35,379 nucleotides of DNA. Origin: Acidobacteriota bacterium. GTDB lineage: Bacteria > Acidobacteriota > Blastocatellia > Pyrinomonadales > Pyrinomonadaceae. The notes under the pieces are model-generated. The model was not told where the DNA came from. It worked only from the letters and a program-made list of their open reading frames with translations, and made no database searches. Positions 26,601 to 33,997 of the stretch are shown one piece after another; positions within the stretch are counted from its first letter, which is position 1, and each line of letters opens with the position of its first letter. The stretch is taken from assembly GCA_025463135.1 (NCBI GenBank), contig JAOAPY010000027.1, positions 1-35,379 on the forward strand. The letters are read 5' to 3'. The position numbers and the translations under genes are program-made.

Positions 26601-28092
26601 CGACAACGGCGACCTCGGCAAGTACAACTTCGAAACGGAAGAAGGCAAAGCCGCGTTGAGCTTGGTACTACGCCGGATCATGAAAGGCGAGGACGTGCCC
26701 GGACTGGACAACCCAAGACAGACCTTGCGCGATATTGGCCTACTGGTCAGGAACCGAGACGGTGCAGAGGATATACGCAAAGAGGATGAGTACAACGTTC
26801 CTCGATTCCTTAATCGCGTGCTGGCGCTTGACGTGCAACAGCAAAACGCACTCTTTGATCATTTCGCTGACTTGTTCGATCAGACACTCCGCTACGCAAA
26901 GGCTAACGGAACGTTTGATGAGGGAGTGACCGACATCAAGGGCCTTGCCGTGAGACTGGCAAAGCCGCCGCGAACGATCCATACGGATCAGATCACTGGA
27001 GCGCAAACTACTCACTACACCCTGGAGATTGACTTACCATCGAAGGCCGTTAGCTTTGAGGAAGCCGAGCGGACGCGGCAGCGCAAAGGCGGAGCATTCT
27101 TGCGCCACCGAAAAAACGGCCATTTCATCTTAGCTATTGAATCGGGACGCCACACCGACCCGGCAAGCGGAAGCAGCTATCGCACCTTTGCGATATGGAG
27201 ACCAGAGGCAGCGCGCTCGACTTACACTCGCGACAGCGAACTAAGCGAGAAGTATAAAGCGGTGACGCCGGAGAAAGCGCGTGTATGGTGGACAGAAAAG
27301 CACGCCACTGTGCCGGCAATTGAAACCATCGAAACTCACATAATAGGCGGAGCCATTATCCCCCTTTGGCAGAGGCTAAAGACTCACGAGGACACCCGCT
27401 TGAGAGTCGTAAGAGTATCCACGGACGACGCGCAGCGAATCGTAGGAATTCAGATCCCGCAGGACAGAGTAGGAGTCGTACTGCGCACAATCGGATCGGA
27501 GCGCGACTTGCGCGAGCCCGACGAGATACTTAACCGCATTCTGGACGAAGGCGAAGAAATTACACTCGTGTCGAATCTCACACTCCGCAGAGGATTGATT
27601 CACAGAGAGCCAGCCGTTGAGTTGTGCGGCGCCGACCCTTACAAGTTTGCGGAACTCCGCGAACTCGGATTGATCAATGAGCAAATAAGCTGGAAGCAAC
27701 GCTTCTTCATTCCCACGGATGAGACAACGGGCACCGAAATACTCTCAGCTTTGCTTGATCGCTATCCGGTAGTTGTTGCCGAAGAAGAAGCAAACGAGAT
27801 TGAGGCAAACTTGGCTGAGATAGGGACACAGCGGCAGATGACCCCGACGAACGTGGTTGACCTTGACCAATGGATCATAGCGGCTGGCGAATCCAACGCC
27901 AGAACGGTCAATGAGGTTGACCCGCAAATTGAAGGAGGGTTACTTGCGCTTGAAACAGCCGCAGCGCCAGAAGAAGTGCCCCCGCACGAGTTGGAACAGG
28001 CAACGATTTCCAGTCTAACTCAGCAGAGCGCCGCCATGCCTTGGCTTGGTCAAGCTACCAGCACAACTCAGTTAGCTTTTGAATTCGCGTAA
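23617..28092 (+). CDS. DarB-like N6-methyltransferase and Strawberry-notch helicase
   Basis: A 1491-residue fusion. The N-terminal part is a class I SAM-dependent N6-adenine methyltransferase with motif I EPSAGTG (about 144-150) and catalytic NPPF (about 208-211). A Strawberry-notch-type SF2 helicase follows, with Walker A GDGTGVGKGR (about 435-444), DEAH (about 541-544) and the arginine-finger motif QTFGRTHRSDQ (about 944-954) leading into the conserved ELGGEKRFSS segment. The C-terminal 400 residues are of unknown function. P1 DarB has the same pair of activities and protects DNA from type I restriction. ATG at 23617 has AGGAGAAAG upstream; a TTG one codon earlier is less likely. It probably protects a transferred element together with ArdC. 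Confidence 0.9.
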   Translation: MLSQNFIPTRTRQATELVSGTHELIAELHERLRAGESFDNPKLTEIADKSFGGTRAQGKYTSRDAYDALEIAVNKYLDSQALTLMQMDAADALASVLRPLTKRLARQCDRTLEQTELQQFSTPPPLAYLAARILNPQSNDIVLEPSAGTGSLAIWPRSIGAQIICNEINPRRRALLTQELSFATHQLDAEIVDDLLPAQIQPTAILMNPPFSATGGRVAKHSAHYGARHIESALRRLKQGGRLVAIAGEGMSFHRAAFSEWWQRIASAYNVRANLHLSGKEYGKYGTTFDLQILVIDKTGQTTGNDWQEQLNSIVWRDAETIEDAWTALSGIADRPDAPTDQNGDSETTEEASQTLFVSYAPAKLKGGRPHPAIIVESSSMAAVVSPDITYRPHLAAEIVSEGRLSDIQIERVIYAGQRHEQQLPDSSRAGFFVGDGTGVGKGRILAGIIADNFNQGRERALWLSVNNDLIEATRRDLTDLGLESIPLARINDYPAAGEITLPRGVIFSSYSSLIAAAKTGERRIDQIQKWLGTDAVVIFDEAHKAKNALAGGRGEPTLTGQAVIDLQDPERNPDYRVVYSSATGATDVRNMAYMTRLGLWGVGTSFPGGFQEFMQEIESGGVGAMEMVSRDMKALGMYLSGSISFGLCPESGKSVEYRERIHRLTPQQREMYNQAAAAWQAVLRDIDAALVVTNGGSRARAIALNKFWGDHQRFFRQVICAFKVPSVIAETEGALSDGKSIVISLVGTGEARTREQVARATAAGGTLEDLDFSPREVIAAMVDRAFPTTLYQDATDPATGKTIQVPVKDHQGNIVQSKQALQMKQDLIDGLSALELPQNPLDQLVNHFGERNVAELTGRTRRLIRDVRSGQVQYKKRAPEGVAMDRTNVYEMEQFQSGKKRIAIISDAASTGISLHASNRDENRQRRVHITLELGWSADKQMQTFGRTHRSDQAVPPEYVLLSTELGGEKRFSSTIARRLGSLGALTKGDRGAADNGDLGKYNFETEEGKAALSLVLRRIMKGEDVPGLDNPRQTLRDIGLLVRNRDGAEDIRKEDEYNVPRFLNRVLALDVQQQNALFDHFADLFDQTLRYAKANGTFDEGVTDIKGLAVRLAKPPRTIHTDQITGAQTTHYTLEIDLPSKAVSFEEAERTRQRKGGAFLRHRKNGHFILAIESGRHTDPASGSSYRTFAIWRPEAARSTYTRDSELSEKYKAVTPEKARVWWTEKHATVPAIETIETHIIGGAIIPLWQRLKTHEDTRLRVVRVSTDDAQRIVGIQIPQDRVGVVLRTIGSERDLREPDEILNRILDEGEEITLVSNLTLRRGLIHREPAVELCGADPYKFAELRELGLINEQISWKQRFFIPTDETTGTEILSALLDRYPVVVAEEEANEIEANLAEIGTQRQMTPTNVVDLDQWIIAAGESNARTVNEVDPQIEGGLLALETAAAPEEVPPHELEQATISSLTQQSAAMPWLGQATSTTQLAFEFA

Positions 28093-28129
28093 TCTGGATT
28101 TCTAAGCGGACCTAAAGGCTGGAAAATTT

Positions 28130-28160
28130 CCAAATTCCGTTCTTCGAGAACGGAATTTGG
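28130..28160 (+). terminator. Intrinsic terminator after the helicase gene
   Basis: A perfect 14-bp stem (arms 28130-28143 and 28147-28160) with the three-base loop TCG, then ATTCTTATG. The stem is strong but the T-tract is weak. It lies 38 bp past the stop and closes the antirestriction operon. Confidence 0.85.
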
Positions 28161-28365
28161 ATTCTTATGAGAATCTCAAAGCGTTAGTGCCGTCAGTGAT
28201 TACATCTTCCTTCTTCGGGCACTCCCACGATGGTCCTGTACGACTCGGTTTAGTGGTCCATCGCACCGTCGCCTTTGGCTGCAGTGGACGCCTTGAATTA
28301 CTAGACACGGGTTTTGATCGGGACTAAAATCCTATTACCATTGCGTTTTCTGTGGAGGGTCTAAT

Positions 28366-28800
28366 ATGTCGCACAACATGCATTTCTTGCCCGAACTGGA
28401 AGGCACCGAAAGATGCTTCATTGACGATCTCATCGGAGGAATGTCGGCGGAGCAGGCTCAATTGTTCGCTAGTGCATATCGGGGAAAAAGGAAAGACCCG
28501 CACACAGTTTTGCTCACCACGATTGTCGGATTAGTTGCCATCCCCGGATTCCAGCGGTTTTGGCTCGGCCAGATCGGAATGGGTTTTCTCTACTTGTTCA
28601 CATTGGGGCTCTTCGTGGTTGGCACAATCGTGGATTTGGTCAATTACAAAAAGCTAGCCCTCACTCACAACCAAAGCATCGCCCAGCAGATAGCGGCTAA
28701 TATAGTGGCGGCGGAAGCCTCTGAAGGTTCGAGGACCGGAACCTCTTCTGACGAGTATCGCAGAGGCACCTCTCGCCTTAATCCACAGACGTCGATGTAG
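28366..28800 (+). CDS. TM2-domain membrane protein
   Basis: 144 residues. The N-terminal 40 are soluble (an HFLPELEG-type segment). A TM2 domain covers about 45-95, with two hydrophobic helices around a turn that carries QRFWLGQIGMGFLYL, the F/Y-x-LG pattern of this family, and a closing IVDLVNY. A polar Ser/Thr-rich tail follows. GGAGG lies 6 nt before the ATG. TM2 proteins are small inner-membrane proteins of unclear role, often next to stress or secretion genes. It is the first of five plus-strand genes of unrelated type. Confidence 0.85.
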   Translation: MSHNMHFLPELEGTERCFIDDLIGGMSAEQAQLFASAYRGKRKDPHTVLLTTIVGLVAIPGFQRFWLGQIGMGFLYLFTLGLFVVGTIVDLVNYKKLALTHNQSIAQQIAANIVAAEASEGSRTGTSSDEYRRGTSRLNPQTSM

Positions 28801-28868
28801 GACCAGCTCTAACAACCTTAGATCTTCGCGAGTTTTGACCGCGCGCATCAGGCCGCAGATGCTGGTCC
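28800..28868. repeat. 8-bp inverted repeat downstream of the TM2 gene
   Basis: GGACCAGC (28800-28807) and GCTGGTCC (28861-28868) are perfect complements flanking 53 bp. The site starts at the TM2 stop codon. It could be a large terminator-like fold or the trace of an insertion. Confidence 0.35.
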
Positions 28869-29141
28869 TCAGAAGTTGACGGTAATAAAGAGTAGAACAC
28901 TCGGGGCTCAGTTTTGAGTTGAAACTGTGACGCGAATCGCTAATCCGGTTCCTATATCCTTCTTCAGTACAGGACTCAAGTGGGACGAGCGTTTTTTCGA
29001 ACTGGTTCGGCTCGATCTGCAAGCATGGTGAAATAATGCCGCTCCACGCGGCATGATCAATCGCTCTTGACAGATAAACAGAATGTTCGGCGGCTTCATA
29101 ACAGCGAATCTAGACGAGCCGCAAAGCTAACGGAGTGTGCC
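28801..29141. other. Non-coding gap with hairpins
   Basis: I see no gene in these 341 bp. Besides the inverted repeat at its left edge there is a compact hairpin ATGCCGC-tccac-GCGGCAT at 29036-29054. The promoter for the next gene presumably lies here, but no clear boxes can be picked. No core site of the GTTRRRY type is present, unlike the gaps further right. Confidence 0.5.
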
Positions 29142-30122
29142 ATGATATCTGAAGAGTCAAAGCGTCCCAGCGAAGATGACGAAGCTACTTTGCGAACTCG
29201 ACGCGCATGGATTTCCTTTCCGTTTAGTTGGATGGCTCTACTGACTTCGATTCTGATAGCACCTCGACTTCATTCTGGCTTTGAGGTCCTACTCGGGTTT
29301 TTCGGAGTTCCATCTGGGTACGCGCTTATTATCTTTTCGGTGCCGGTCTTAATACTGCTCCAAATTCCCTTGCGCAGATTTTGGGTAATCTACAGCATCC
29401 GTAACGGGAGGGCTGAAATTCATAGATTTCCTGGCGTCCCCGAGTCTATGCCGCTTCTAGACACAACTCTGAAACGGAGGAACTCGCTCAAAGCATTTTT
29501 AAACTTTGGCACAATCGAGATTACAAGTATGAACGGTTTGAGTGTTCAGCAATGGCTGAACGTGACTAGAGTGGATAGCGTTTATGAGGCTCTGTTGCGA
29601 GCCTCTAAAGGTCAAAGCCCTGATGGCAGTTTGACTCAGACCGCAACCTATTTTGACGGTGAGGGGAACCCGATAAAGCCGGGTACATTTAATTACCTCA
29701 TCGCAAGATTTGGAAACATTATTCAGAATATCCCGGGACCTGCAAGATCCGCAGAAACAGTGATTGACAAGCCAATTAGTGTTGTTTGGGATTTTCTCGC
29801 CAATACCAGTAACTTTGGGAATATCATTCAAGGAATGTGGTATTGGGGAGAGCTTGATCGTAAGACTGCAAAGGCCGGTACTACCTTCCAAAAGGGATAC
29901 AACCTCAATTACTACATCGTCAATTGGGAACAGCCGCACAGGTTTAGTATGGGGCCTACTCTTAAATCCTGGGAATATGATTTTCGCCTCAGGGCAGTTG
30001 GATCTGGGACACACGTCCTGTTCACTCGCCGATTTAATATATTTGGCTGGTTACCTATATTTCACAGCACGGTTAACTACACAATCGACGCATTGGAACA
30101 AGAGGTGCGCAAATCACACTGA
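29142..30122 (+). CDS. Membrane PH-like protein with C-terminal SRPBCC domain
   Basis: 326 residues from ATG 29142, chosen because ACGGAG precedes it; the open frame extends 25 codons further up without support. A basic RTRRAW stretch leads into two hydrophobic helices (about 28-43 and 55-77), then a bacterial PH-like (bPH2) segment, about 80-160, with LRRFWVIYSIRNGRAEIHRF. After a short linker the C-terminal 140 residues look like an SRPBCC/polyketide-cyclase fold (SAETVIDKPISVVWDFLANT...), a hydrophobic-ligand cage. The first 155 residues are closely duplicated in the next gene, whose C-terminus is unrelated. Ligand unknown. Confidence 0.7.
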   Translation: MISEESKRPSEDDEATLRTRRAWISFPFSWMALLTSILIAPRLHSGFEVLLGFFGVPSGYALIIFSVPVLILLQIPLRRFWVIYSIRNGRAEIHRFPGVPESMPLLDTTLKRRNSLKAFLNFGTIEITSMNGLSVQQWLNVTRVDSVYEALLRASKGQSPDGSLTQTATYFDGEGNPIKPGTFNYLIARFGNIIQNIPGPARSAETVIDKPISVVWDFLANTSNFGNIIQGMWYWGELDRKTAKAGTTFQKGYNLNYYIVNWEQPHRFSMGPTLKSWEYDFRLRAVGSGTHVLFTRRFNIFGWLPIFHSTVNYTIDALEQEVRKSH

Positions 30123-30172
30123 CCATAGGCCGCTTACCATATCCTACTCATGGAAACGGCGGCGCATAGCGC

Positions 30173-30247
30173 GTTGGACCGGGGCGCGGCACTGCGCGCT
30201 CCTTTGAGCGCAAGAAGAGCGCTTGTCCAGTTGGCCACCGGTCCAAT
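30173..30247. repeat. Imperfect attC-like hairpin after the first PH-like gene
   Basis: GTTGGACCGG (30173-30182) pairs at 9 of 10 positions with CCGGTCCAAT (30238-30247); the loop holds its own hairpin GCGCTC-cttt-GAGCGC. The left arm has the same GTTGGACCGG as the site at 31212. The outer core sites expected of an intact integron attC are not recognisable, so it may be degenerate. Confidence 0.35.
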
Positions 30248-30312
30248 CAATTCCCGCATTCGACGGGTTCGTAACGCGAATCCACACAACCCTAAAGCGA
30301 AAGGAGCACGGA

Positions 30313-31248
30313 ATGATACCTGAACAGTCGAAGCGCCCCATCGAAGATAGAGGCGCTACCCTACGAACTCGACGCGCATGGATGTCCTTTCCATTCAGTT
30401 GGCTGGCCCTAATGATCTCGATTCTGATCGCTCCTTATCTTCACTCTGGCCTGGAGTACTTAGGAGTTTCATCCACGTTCGCGCTCATTAGCTTTTTGCC
30501 GTCAGTGTTAATACTGATCCAAATTCCCTTGCGCAGATTTTGGGTAACCTACAGCATCCGCGACGGAAGGGCTGAAATCCATAAGTTTCCTGGAGTCCCC
30601 GAGTCTATGCCGCTGCTTGACACGAATCTAAAACGCAAGAACCCGCTCAAAGCACTTTTTAACTTTGGCACAATCGAAATTACAAGTATGAATGGTTTGA
30701 GTGTTCAGAAATGGACTAACGTGACTAAGGTGAAAAGTGTTTATGAGGCTCTATTGCGTGCCTCTAAAGGCCTACCGACTGAAGACACGGGAGAGCTTTA
30801 CCAGAAAAAGGGCTGGCAGATATTTCCGTTTCTGCAAGCGAGCTTAGCCACCTTGGGGGTAATATCCCAAGATCAGCCCACGGAATTTGGTGCGCCCTTC
30901 GGTGTTTATCTAGAAACACAGCTGAGAAAAATGAAAAAGTTGTCTTCCAATTCAGAGCGAATACAGTACATTCAAAGACACATTATCAAAATGCACTGCG
31001 AAGACGACGATAGAATGCAGATCCGACACAGGATGATACGGTACCTGTGTCAAGAACTGTCTGAGCGCCCTCATTTCGAACTGACTAAGGAGCAGCATGA
31101 GCAAGTCGAAAAGGCAGAAGAGGAGGCACAAGAGAAGTATCTGAACCTGATTTTGCAAAAACGTTTACTCGCAACGCAAACAGAGAAACAACCCGGTGGC
31201 CCGAACACTTCGTTGGACCGGAGGGGCGGTAGTCTGTCTTTTGAATAG
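30313..31248 (+). CDS. Membrane PH-like paralogue with a different C-terminus
   Basis: 311 residues from ATG 30313, with AAGGAG upstream. Residues 1-155 match the preceding gene closely (RTRRAWMSFPFSW, two hydrophobic helices, LRRFWVTYSIRDGRAEIHKF, FGTIEITSMNGLSVQKW). Similarity stops abruptly after LLRASKG. The remaining 155 residues are hydrophilic and helical, including a QEHVEKAEEEAQEK-like charged coiled coil (about 250-285), instead of an SRPBCC fold. The final 17 residues (GGPNTSLDRRGG...) are encoded inside the attC-like repeat that begins near 31199, as often happens with cassette ORFs. Function unknown; perhaps a membrane anchor with an exchangeable effector or sensor half. Confidence 0.68.
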   Translation: MIPEQSKRPIEDRGATLRTRRAWMSFPFSWLALMISILIAPYLHSGLEYLGVSSTFALISFLPSVLILIQIPLRRFWVTYSIRDGRAEIHKFPGVPESMPLLDTNLKRKNPLKALFNFGTIEITSMNGLSVQKWTNVTKVKSVYEALLRASKGLPTEDTGELYQKKGWQIFPFLQASLATLGVISQDQPTEFGAPFGVYLETQLRKMKKLSSNSERIQYIQRHIIKMHCEDDDRMQIRHRMIRYLCQELSERPHFELTKEQHEQVEKAEEEAQEKYLNLILQKRLLATQTEKQPGGPNTSLDRRGGSLSFE

Positions 31249-31306
31249 CGTGGTGCCTTCAAAAGCTTTTCTGATCGCGCCGCCCGGCCAACTCGAATCG
31301 TTGGGT
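31199..31306 (+). repeat. Candidate integron attC site
   Basis: The order fits an attC: a R''-like CCCGAAC, spacer ACTTC, L'' arm from 31212 (GTTGG-A-CCGG...GCGG), a variable loop, L' arm CCGCCCGGCCAAC (about 31280-31292), spacer TCGAATC and a R' core GTTGGGT (31300-31306) matching GTTRRRY. The arms pair as GTTGG/CCAAC, CCGG/CCGG and GCGG/CCGC with an unpaired A and a further bulge on one strand, the asymmetry typical of attC. No integrase gene is in the window. Confidence 0.45.
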
Positions 31307-31331
31307 CGCTTTGCCTTTGGTTTCGACAATG
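31299..31331 (+). repeat. 33-bp direct repeat, left copy
   Basis: Identical at 31 of 33 positions to 32442-32474. It begins with CGTTGGGTCGC and ends GACAATG. The two copies bracket the FRG gene, 1143 bp apart. Confidence 0.85.
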
Positions 31332-31452
31332 TCAGTTGCTTGACGTGCACCGACGCTCCGACCCTGACCCGACGATGAATGTCTGCGCACGTTGCGTCGC
31401 GACGCTTGCGTGGTTCCTCACTGAGGCAGAAAATCACGTTGTGTGGTGCCAC

Positions 31453-31480
31453 CAAAGCTCGACCCAACACTTCGTTGGGT
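31453..31480 (+). repeat. Second attC-like half site with perfect stem
   Basis: ACCCAAC (31462-31468) fits RYYYAAC and pairs perfectly with GTTGGGT (31474-31480, fitting GTTRRRY) around the spacer ACTTC. The stretch CAAAGCTCGACCCAAC (31453-31468) can also pair with GTTGGGTCGCTTTG at 31300-31313, leaving two unpaired bases. It ends 29 bp before the FRG start codon. A 12-bp palindrome GCGTCGCGACGC (31394-31405) lies in the loop. Confidence 0.4.
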
Positions 31481-31509
31481 GGGCAAGGCAAGGAGCTTGC
31501 ACTTAGCCT

Positions 31510-32394
31510 ATGGTTACTCTGCACCAATATCTAGAAAACAATAAAGCTGTAATAGAGTTAACCAGCTTCGAGGAGTGCTTCGAAATATTTAATCACTCAG
31601 GGAAGCTAAGTAGCGCGCACTATTATTTTAGGGGCCAGACAAACTCTGCCTATAAGTTGCAAAGCTCACTTGACCGGGTCGGAGCCAAATCCAAGCTTTG
31701 GAATGAAGCCAGGTTTATATCCTCATTCAAAAAAGCAGCCATAAATTATCTTCCACCCGGATTAACGCCAACCACAACTTTTGAATGGCTGTGTTTAATG
31801 CAGCACTTCGGAGTTCCAACAAGATTATTAGATTTTACAAAGTCGCCGTATGTCGGCTTGTATTTCGCGACATGTGATTTTCACGAAGAGTGCGATGCAT
31901 CAATTTGGGCTATAAATCCAGGTTTGCTGCATGAGGGAGCGTCACTTTTCCTGAAAGAAAAAGACTTCCCTTTGCCCATTGAACAGCCCCACTTCCACAA
32001 CTTCTCAAGTTTCATCCAAGAGCCGTACTTTGCTGAGGCATTTTTAAATGACAAATACAGATTTTGTGCTGTGCTTGAGCCCGCAATTGCTGAGAAAAGA
32101 CTGCTAAATCAGCAAGGCGCTTTTTTAGTTGCCGGCGGCAGCGGAGATACTGAAGAAACCCTAAGTGAAGTATTACTCAGGTTTATCTATTCCCGACCTG
32201 AAAAATACGTTGGGGGTGAAGACAAAGGTTTCTGGGATTGGAACCTTGTTAAGGTAATAATTCCAAGCCGCCTAAAAAAGAAAATATTCAGCCAGTTGCA
32301 ATCGATGAACATCAATGCGCTAACTCTTTTTCCAGATCTATTTGGAGTTGCAAGGTATGCAAAAGAGAGTGTCCTGTCGTTTCGGGCAATTTAG
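31510..32394 (+). CDS. FRG-domain protein
   Basis: 294 residues. The family signature is clear: YYFRGQTN (FRGQ at 40-43) and QHFGVPTRLLDFTKSPYVGLYFA (about 98-120). FRG-domain proteins are widespread in phages, mobile elements and genomic islands; their biochemical activity is not settled. The gene is visibly A+T-richer than its neighbours. An AAGGAG lies 14 nt before the ATG, rather far, so translation may be weak or the start imprecise. It sits alone between two copies of a 33-bp direct repeat next to attC-like sites, which points to recent arrival as a single-gene unit. A role in defence or genome conflict is plausible from the company it keeps but unproven. Confidence 0.82.
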   Translation: MVTLHQYLENNKAVIELTSFEECFEIFNHSGKLSSAHYYFRGQTNSAYKLQSSLDRVGAKSKLWNEARFISSFKKAAINYLPPGLTPTTTFEWLCLMQHFGVPTRLLDFTKSPYVGLYFATCDFHEECDASIWAINPGLLHEGASLFLKEKDFPLPIEQPHFHNFSSFIQEPYFAEAFLNDKYRFCAVLEPAIAEKRLLNQQGAFLVAGGSGDTEETLSEVLLRFIYSRPEKYVGGEDKGFWDWNLVKVIIPSRLKKKIFSQLQSMNINALTLFPDLFGVARYAKESVLSFRAI

Positions 32395-32441
32395 CAATAC
32401 AACAAATATGGCTGGGCTAATGGCGTTGCCCTCCAACAAGA

Positions 32442-32474
32442 CGTTGGGTCGCTTTGCTTTTGGTTTTGACAATG
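32442..32474 (+). repeat. 33-bp direct repeat, right copy
   Basis: Right partner of 31299-31331, preceded by CCAAC (32433-32437) five bases before GTTGGGT, so it repeats the whole core-site arrangement and not only the tail. It lies between the FRG and phosphoesterase genes. Confidence 0.85.
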
Positions 32475-32491
32475 CAGGGGGGCAATAGATC

Positions 32492-33997
32492 ATGACAGCA
32501 GATCCTGAACGCCTAGCGACCCTTCAAAGACGAAGGGCGAAGCGCGAAATCGAACTGCGGTTCAATGCCCTGGTACTGCAGGGGTTGCTGCGCGGGCACG
32601 TCGACTCCCTGGAATCGTGGCAGCGGCGCGAGAAGGATCTTCAGGAAAACCCCCTCTCGGTTAGCGCTCTTGGTTTCAGACTCATCATGAGGGGGAAACC
32701 TCTCGATGAACTTAAGACTCTTGAAGACCTCATCACGGACACCAGCTCGCTTGGTATTGATCGCGTGCGCGACATTGCGCCCATCCTTAAAAGTGCTGTG
32801 TCGACCTTAGGTGCCAAGATCGAGCAGAAGGGCAACCCAGAAGAAGTCCGTGATCTCCTCCGCAATCTGAGCGAGGAGTGTGAAGCTCTCCTGCGTGAGT
32901 TCGCTAGTGGCGGCAAAACCTTCATATGTTCGGATGTGCATCTTGGCCACGCAGATTCCGAAAGAGAGACTTTCATGGACTTTTTGGGTATCTCCAAAAG
33001 TGGAGATACCCTGATACTTCTGGGCGACATTTTGGACTTTTGGATTGACGCGGGTAGCGACGCCCAGATGCACGAGATAATAGTCGCGGAGTGGAAGGAT
33101 TTGCACAATCGCCTTCTCGGTGCCCGAGAGGAGGGTGTTAACGTAATTTATGTCCCAGGCAATCACGACAGTTTTGTGTTCACCCTTGAGACCGAGAAGC
33201 ATTTCGACTGGAGCGGCACGGTGTTGCGGCACTCGACCACGCTAAGAGGAATCAAAGATGCCGTGTCCGACTACCCTCTCGTCTCAACTGCAGACATTAT
33301 TTATCCTTTCTTGAAGCTGAAGTACGGCACGAACGAGCTGCTTTTGACACATGGGCACGCACACGAGTGGCTGTGGCACTTGACCGATGGCTCGCCCGAA
33401 CTTCAGGATTTGGAGAAACACTTCTTGTTGACCATTTCGAGCGTTCTGGCGCACCGGTACGGCAGACAACTCAGGCATGTTTTCAACATTGAGGATACAG
33501 TCTTCGCCTGGGTAAGACGGGTGCAGGATGTTGCGATCGAGATTACCAATCAACATCTCCAAGCATTCAAGATTGCAGAACTGAGAACATTGCATGGCAA
33601 AAGGATCTTTGCCGATGAACTTGCGGAGGTGTTCCGCGACCTGTGCGAGAGTACCGCTGCAGACAACGCACAGAAACTCGTCCACCAGCGAGCTCTCAAC
33701 AAGCTGAAACAATACCGGGAAGTCTCGGACTTGAAAGAAGTCCGACAGGCAATCCAAACGTTACTTAGCACGAGTGTGAATGCTTCCAATTATTGTTTTA
33801 AGGATAGCGCCGGCCTTGTCAGCCTAGTCCCGAGTCCGTTCAGCGAACTGGCCGTTTTCAAAGATTTTGCTTGCGGACATTTCCACGCGCCCCGAGATGA
33901 ACCACCCAACTACGACAGCGGATGTTTCTTCTACCAGACGAGAAGCTGCCTGCAAGTGAATGAGGACGGTGCGATAGTTCGACCGACCATTTATTAA
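32492..33997 (+). CDS. Calcineurin-like metallophosphoesterase
   Basis: A 501-residue protein with all binuclear-metal motifs: SDVHLGH (147-153), GDILD (178-182), GNHD (223-226), THGHAH (286-291) and GHFH (about 462-465). About 140 helical residues precede the catalytic core, and a long helical insertion (about 300-450) separates the last two motifs, so it is much larger than the usual 250-residue enzyme. No signal peptide is seen, so it is probably cytoplasmic. An AGGGGGG stretch lies about 11 nt before the ATG. Substrate (nucleic acid, nucleotide or phosphoprotein) cannot be told from sequence. It follows the FRG gene by 97 bp that include the 33-bp repeat. A perfect inverted repeat lies in the coding sequence at 32986-33011. 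Confidence 0.85.
   Translation: MTADPERLATLQRRRAKREIELRFNALVLQGLLRGHVDSLESWQRREKDLQENPLSVSALGFRLIMRGKPLDELKTLEDLITDTSSLGIDRVRDIAPILKSAVSTLGAKIEQKGNPEEVRDLLRNLSEECEALLREFASGGKTFICSDVHLGHADSERETFMDFLGISKSGDTLILLGDILDFWIDAGSDAQMHEIIVAEWKDLHNRLLGAREEGVNVIYVPGNHDSFVFTLETEKHFDWSGTVLRHSTTLRGIKDAVSDYPLVSTADIIYPFLKLKYGTNELLLTHGHAHEWLWHLTDGSPELQDLEKHFLLTISSVLAHRYGRQLRHVFNIEDTVFAWVRRVQDVAIEITNQHLQAFKIAELRTLHGKRIFADELAEVFRDLCESTAADNAQKLVHQRALNKLKQYREVSDLKEVRQAIQTLLSTSVNASNYCFKDSAGLVSLVPSPFSELAVFKDFACGHFHAPRDEPPNYDSGCFFYQTRSCLQVNEDGAIVRPTIY
32986..33011. repeat. Perfect 10-bp inverted repeat inside the phosphoesterase gene
   Basis: GGGTATCTCC and GGAGATACCC flank a 6-base loop. It encodes LGISKSGDT just before the GDILD metal motif. 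It is unusually perfect for coding sequence and may form an mRNA hairpin. Confidence 0.6.

Noticed and set aside
29499-30014. Minus-strand open frame of 171 codons
   Set aside because: Antisense to the SRPBCC part of the PH-like gene; composition and lack of motifs point to a shadow frame.
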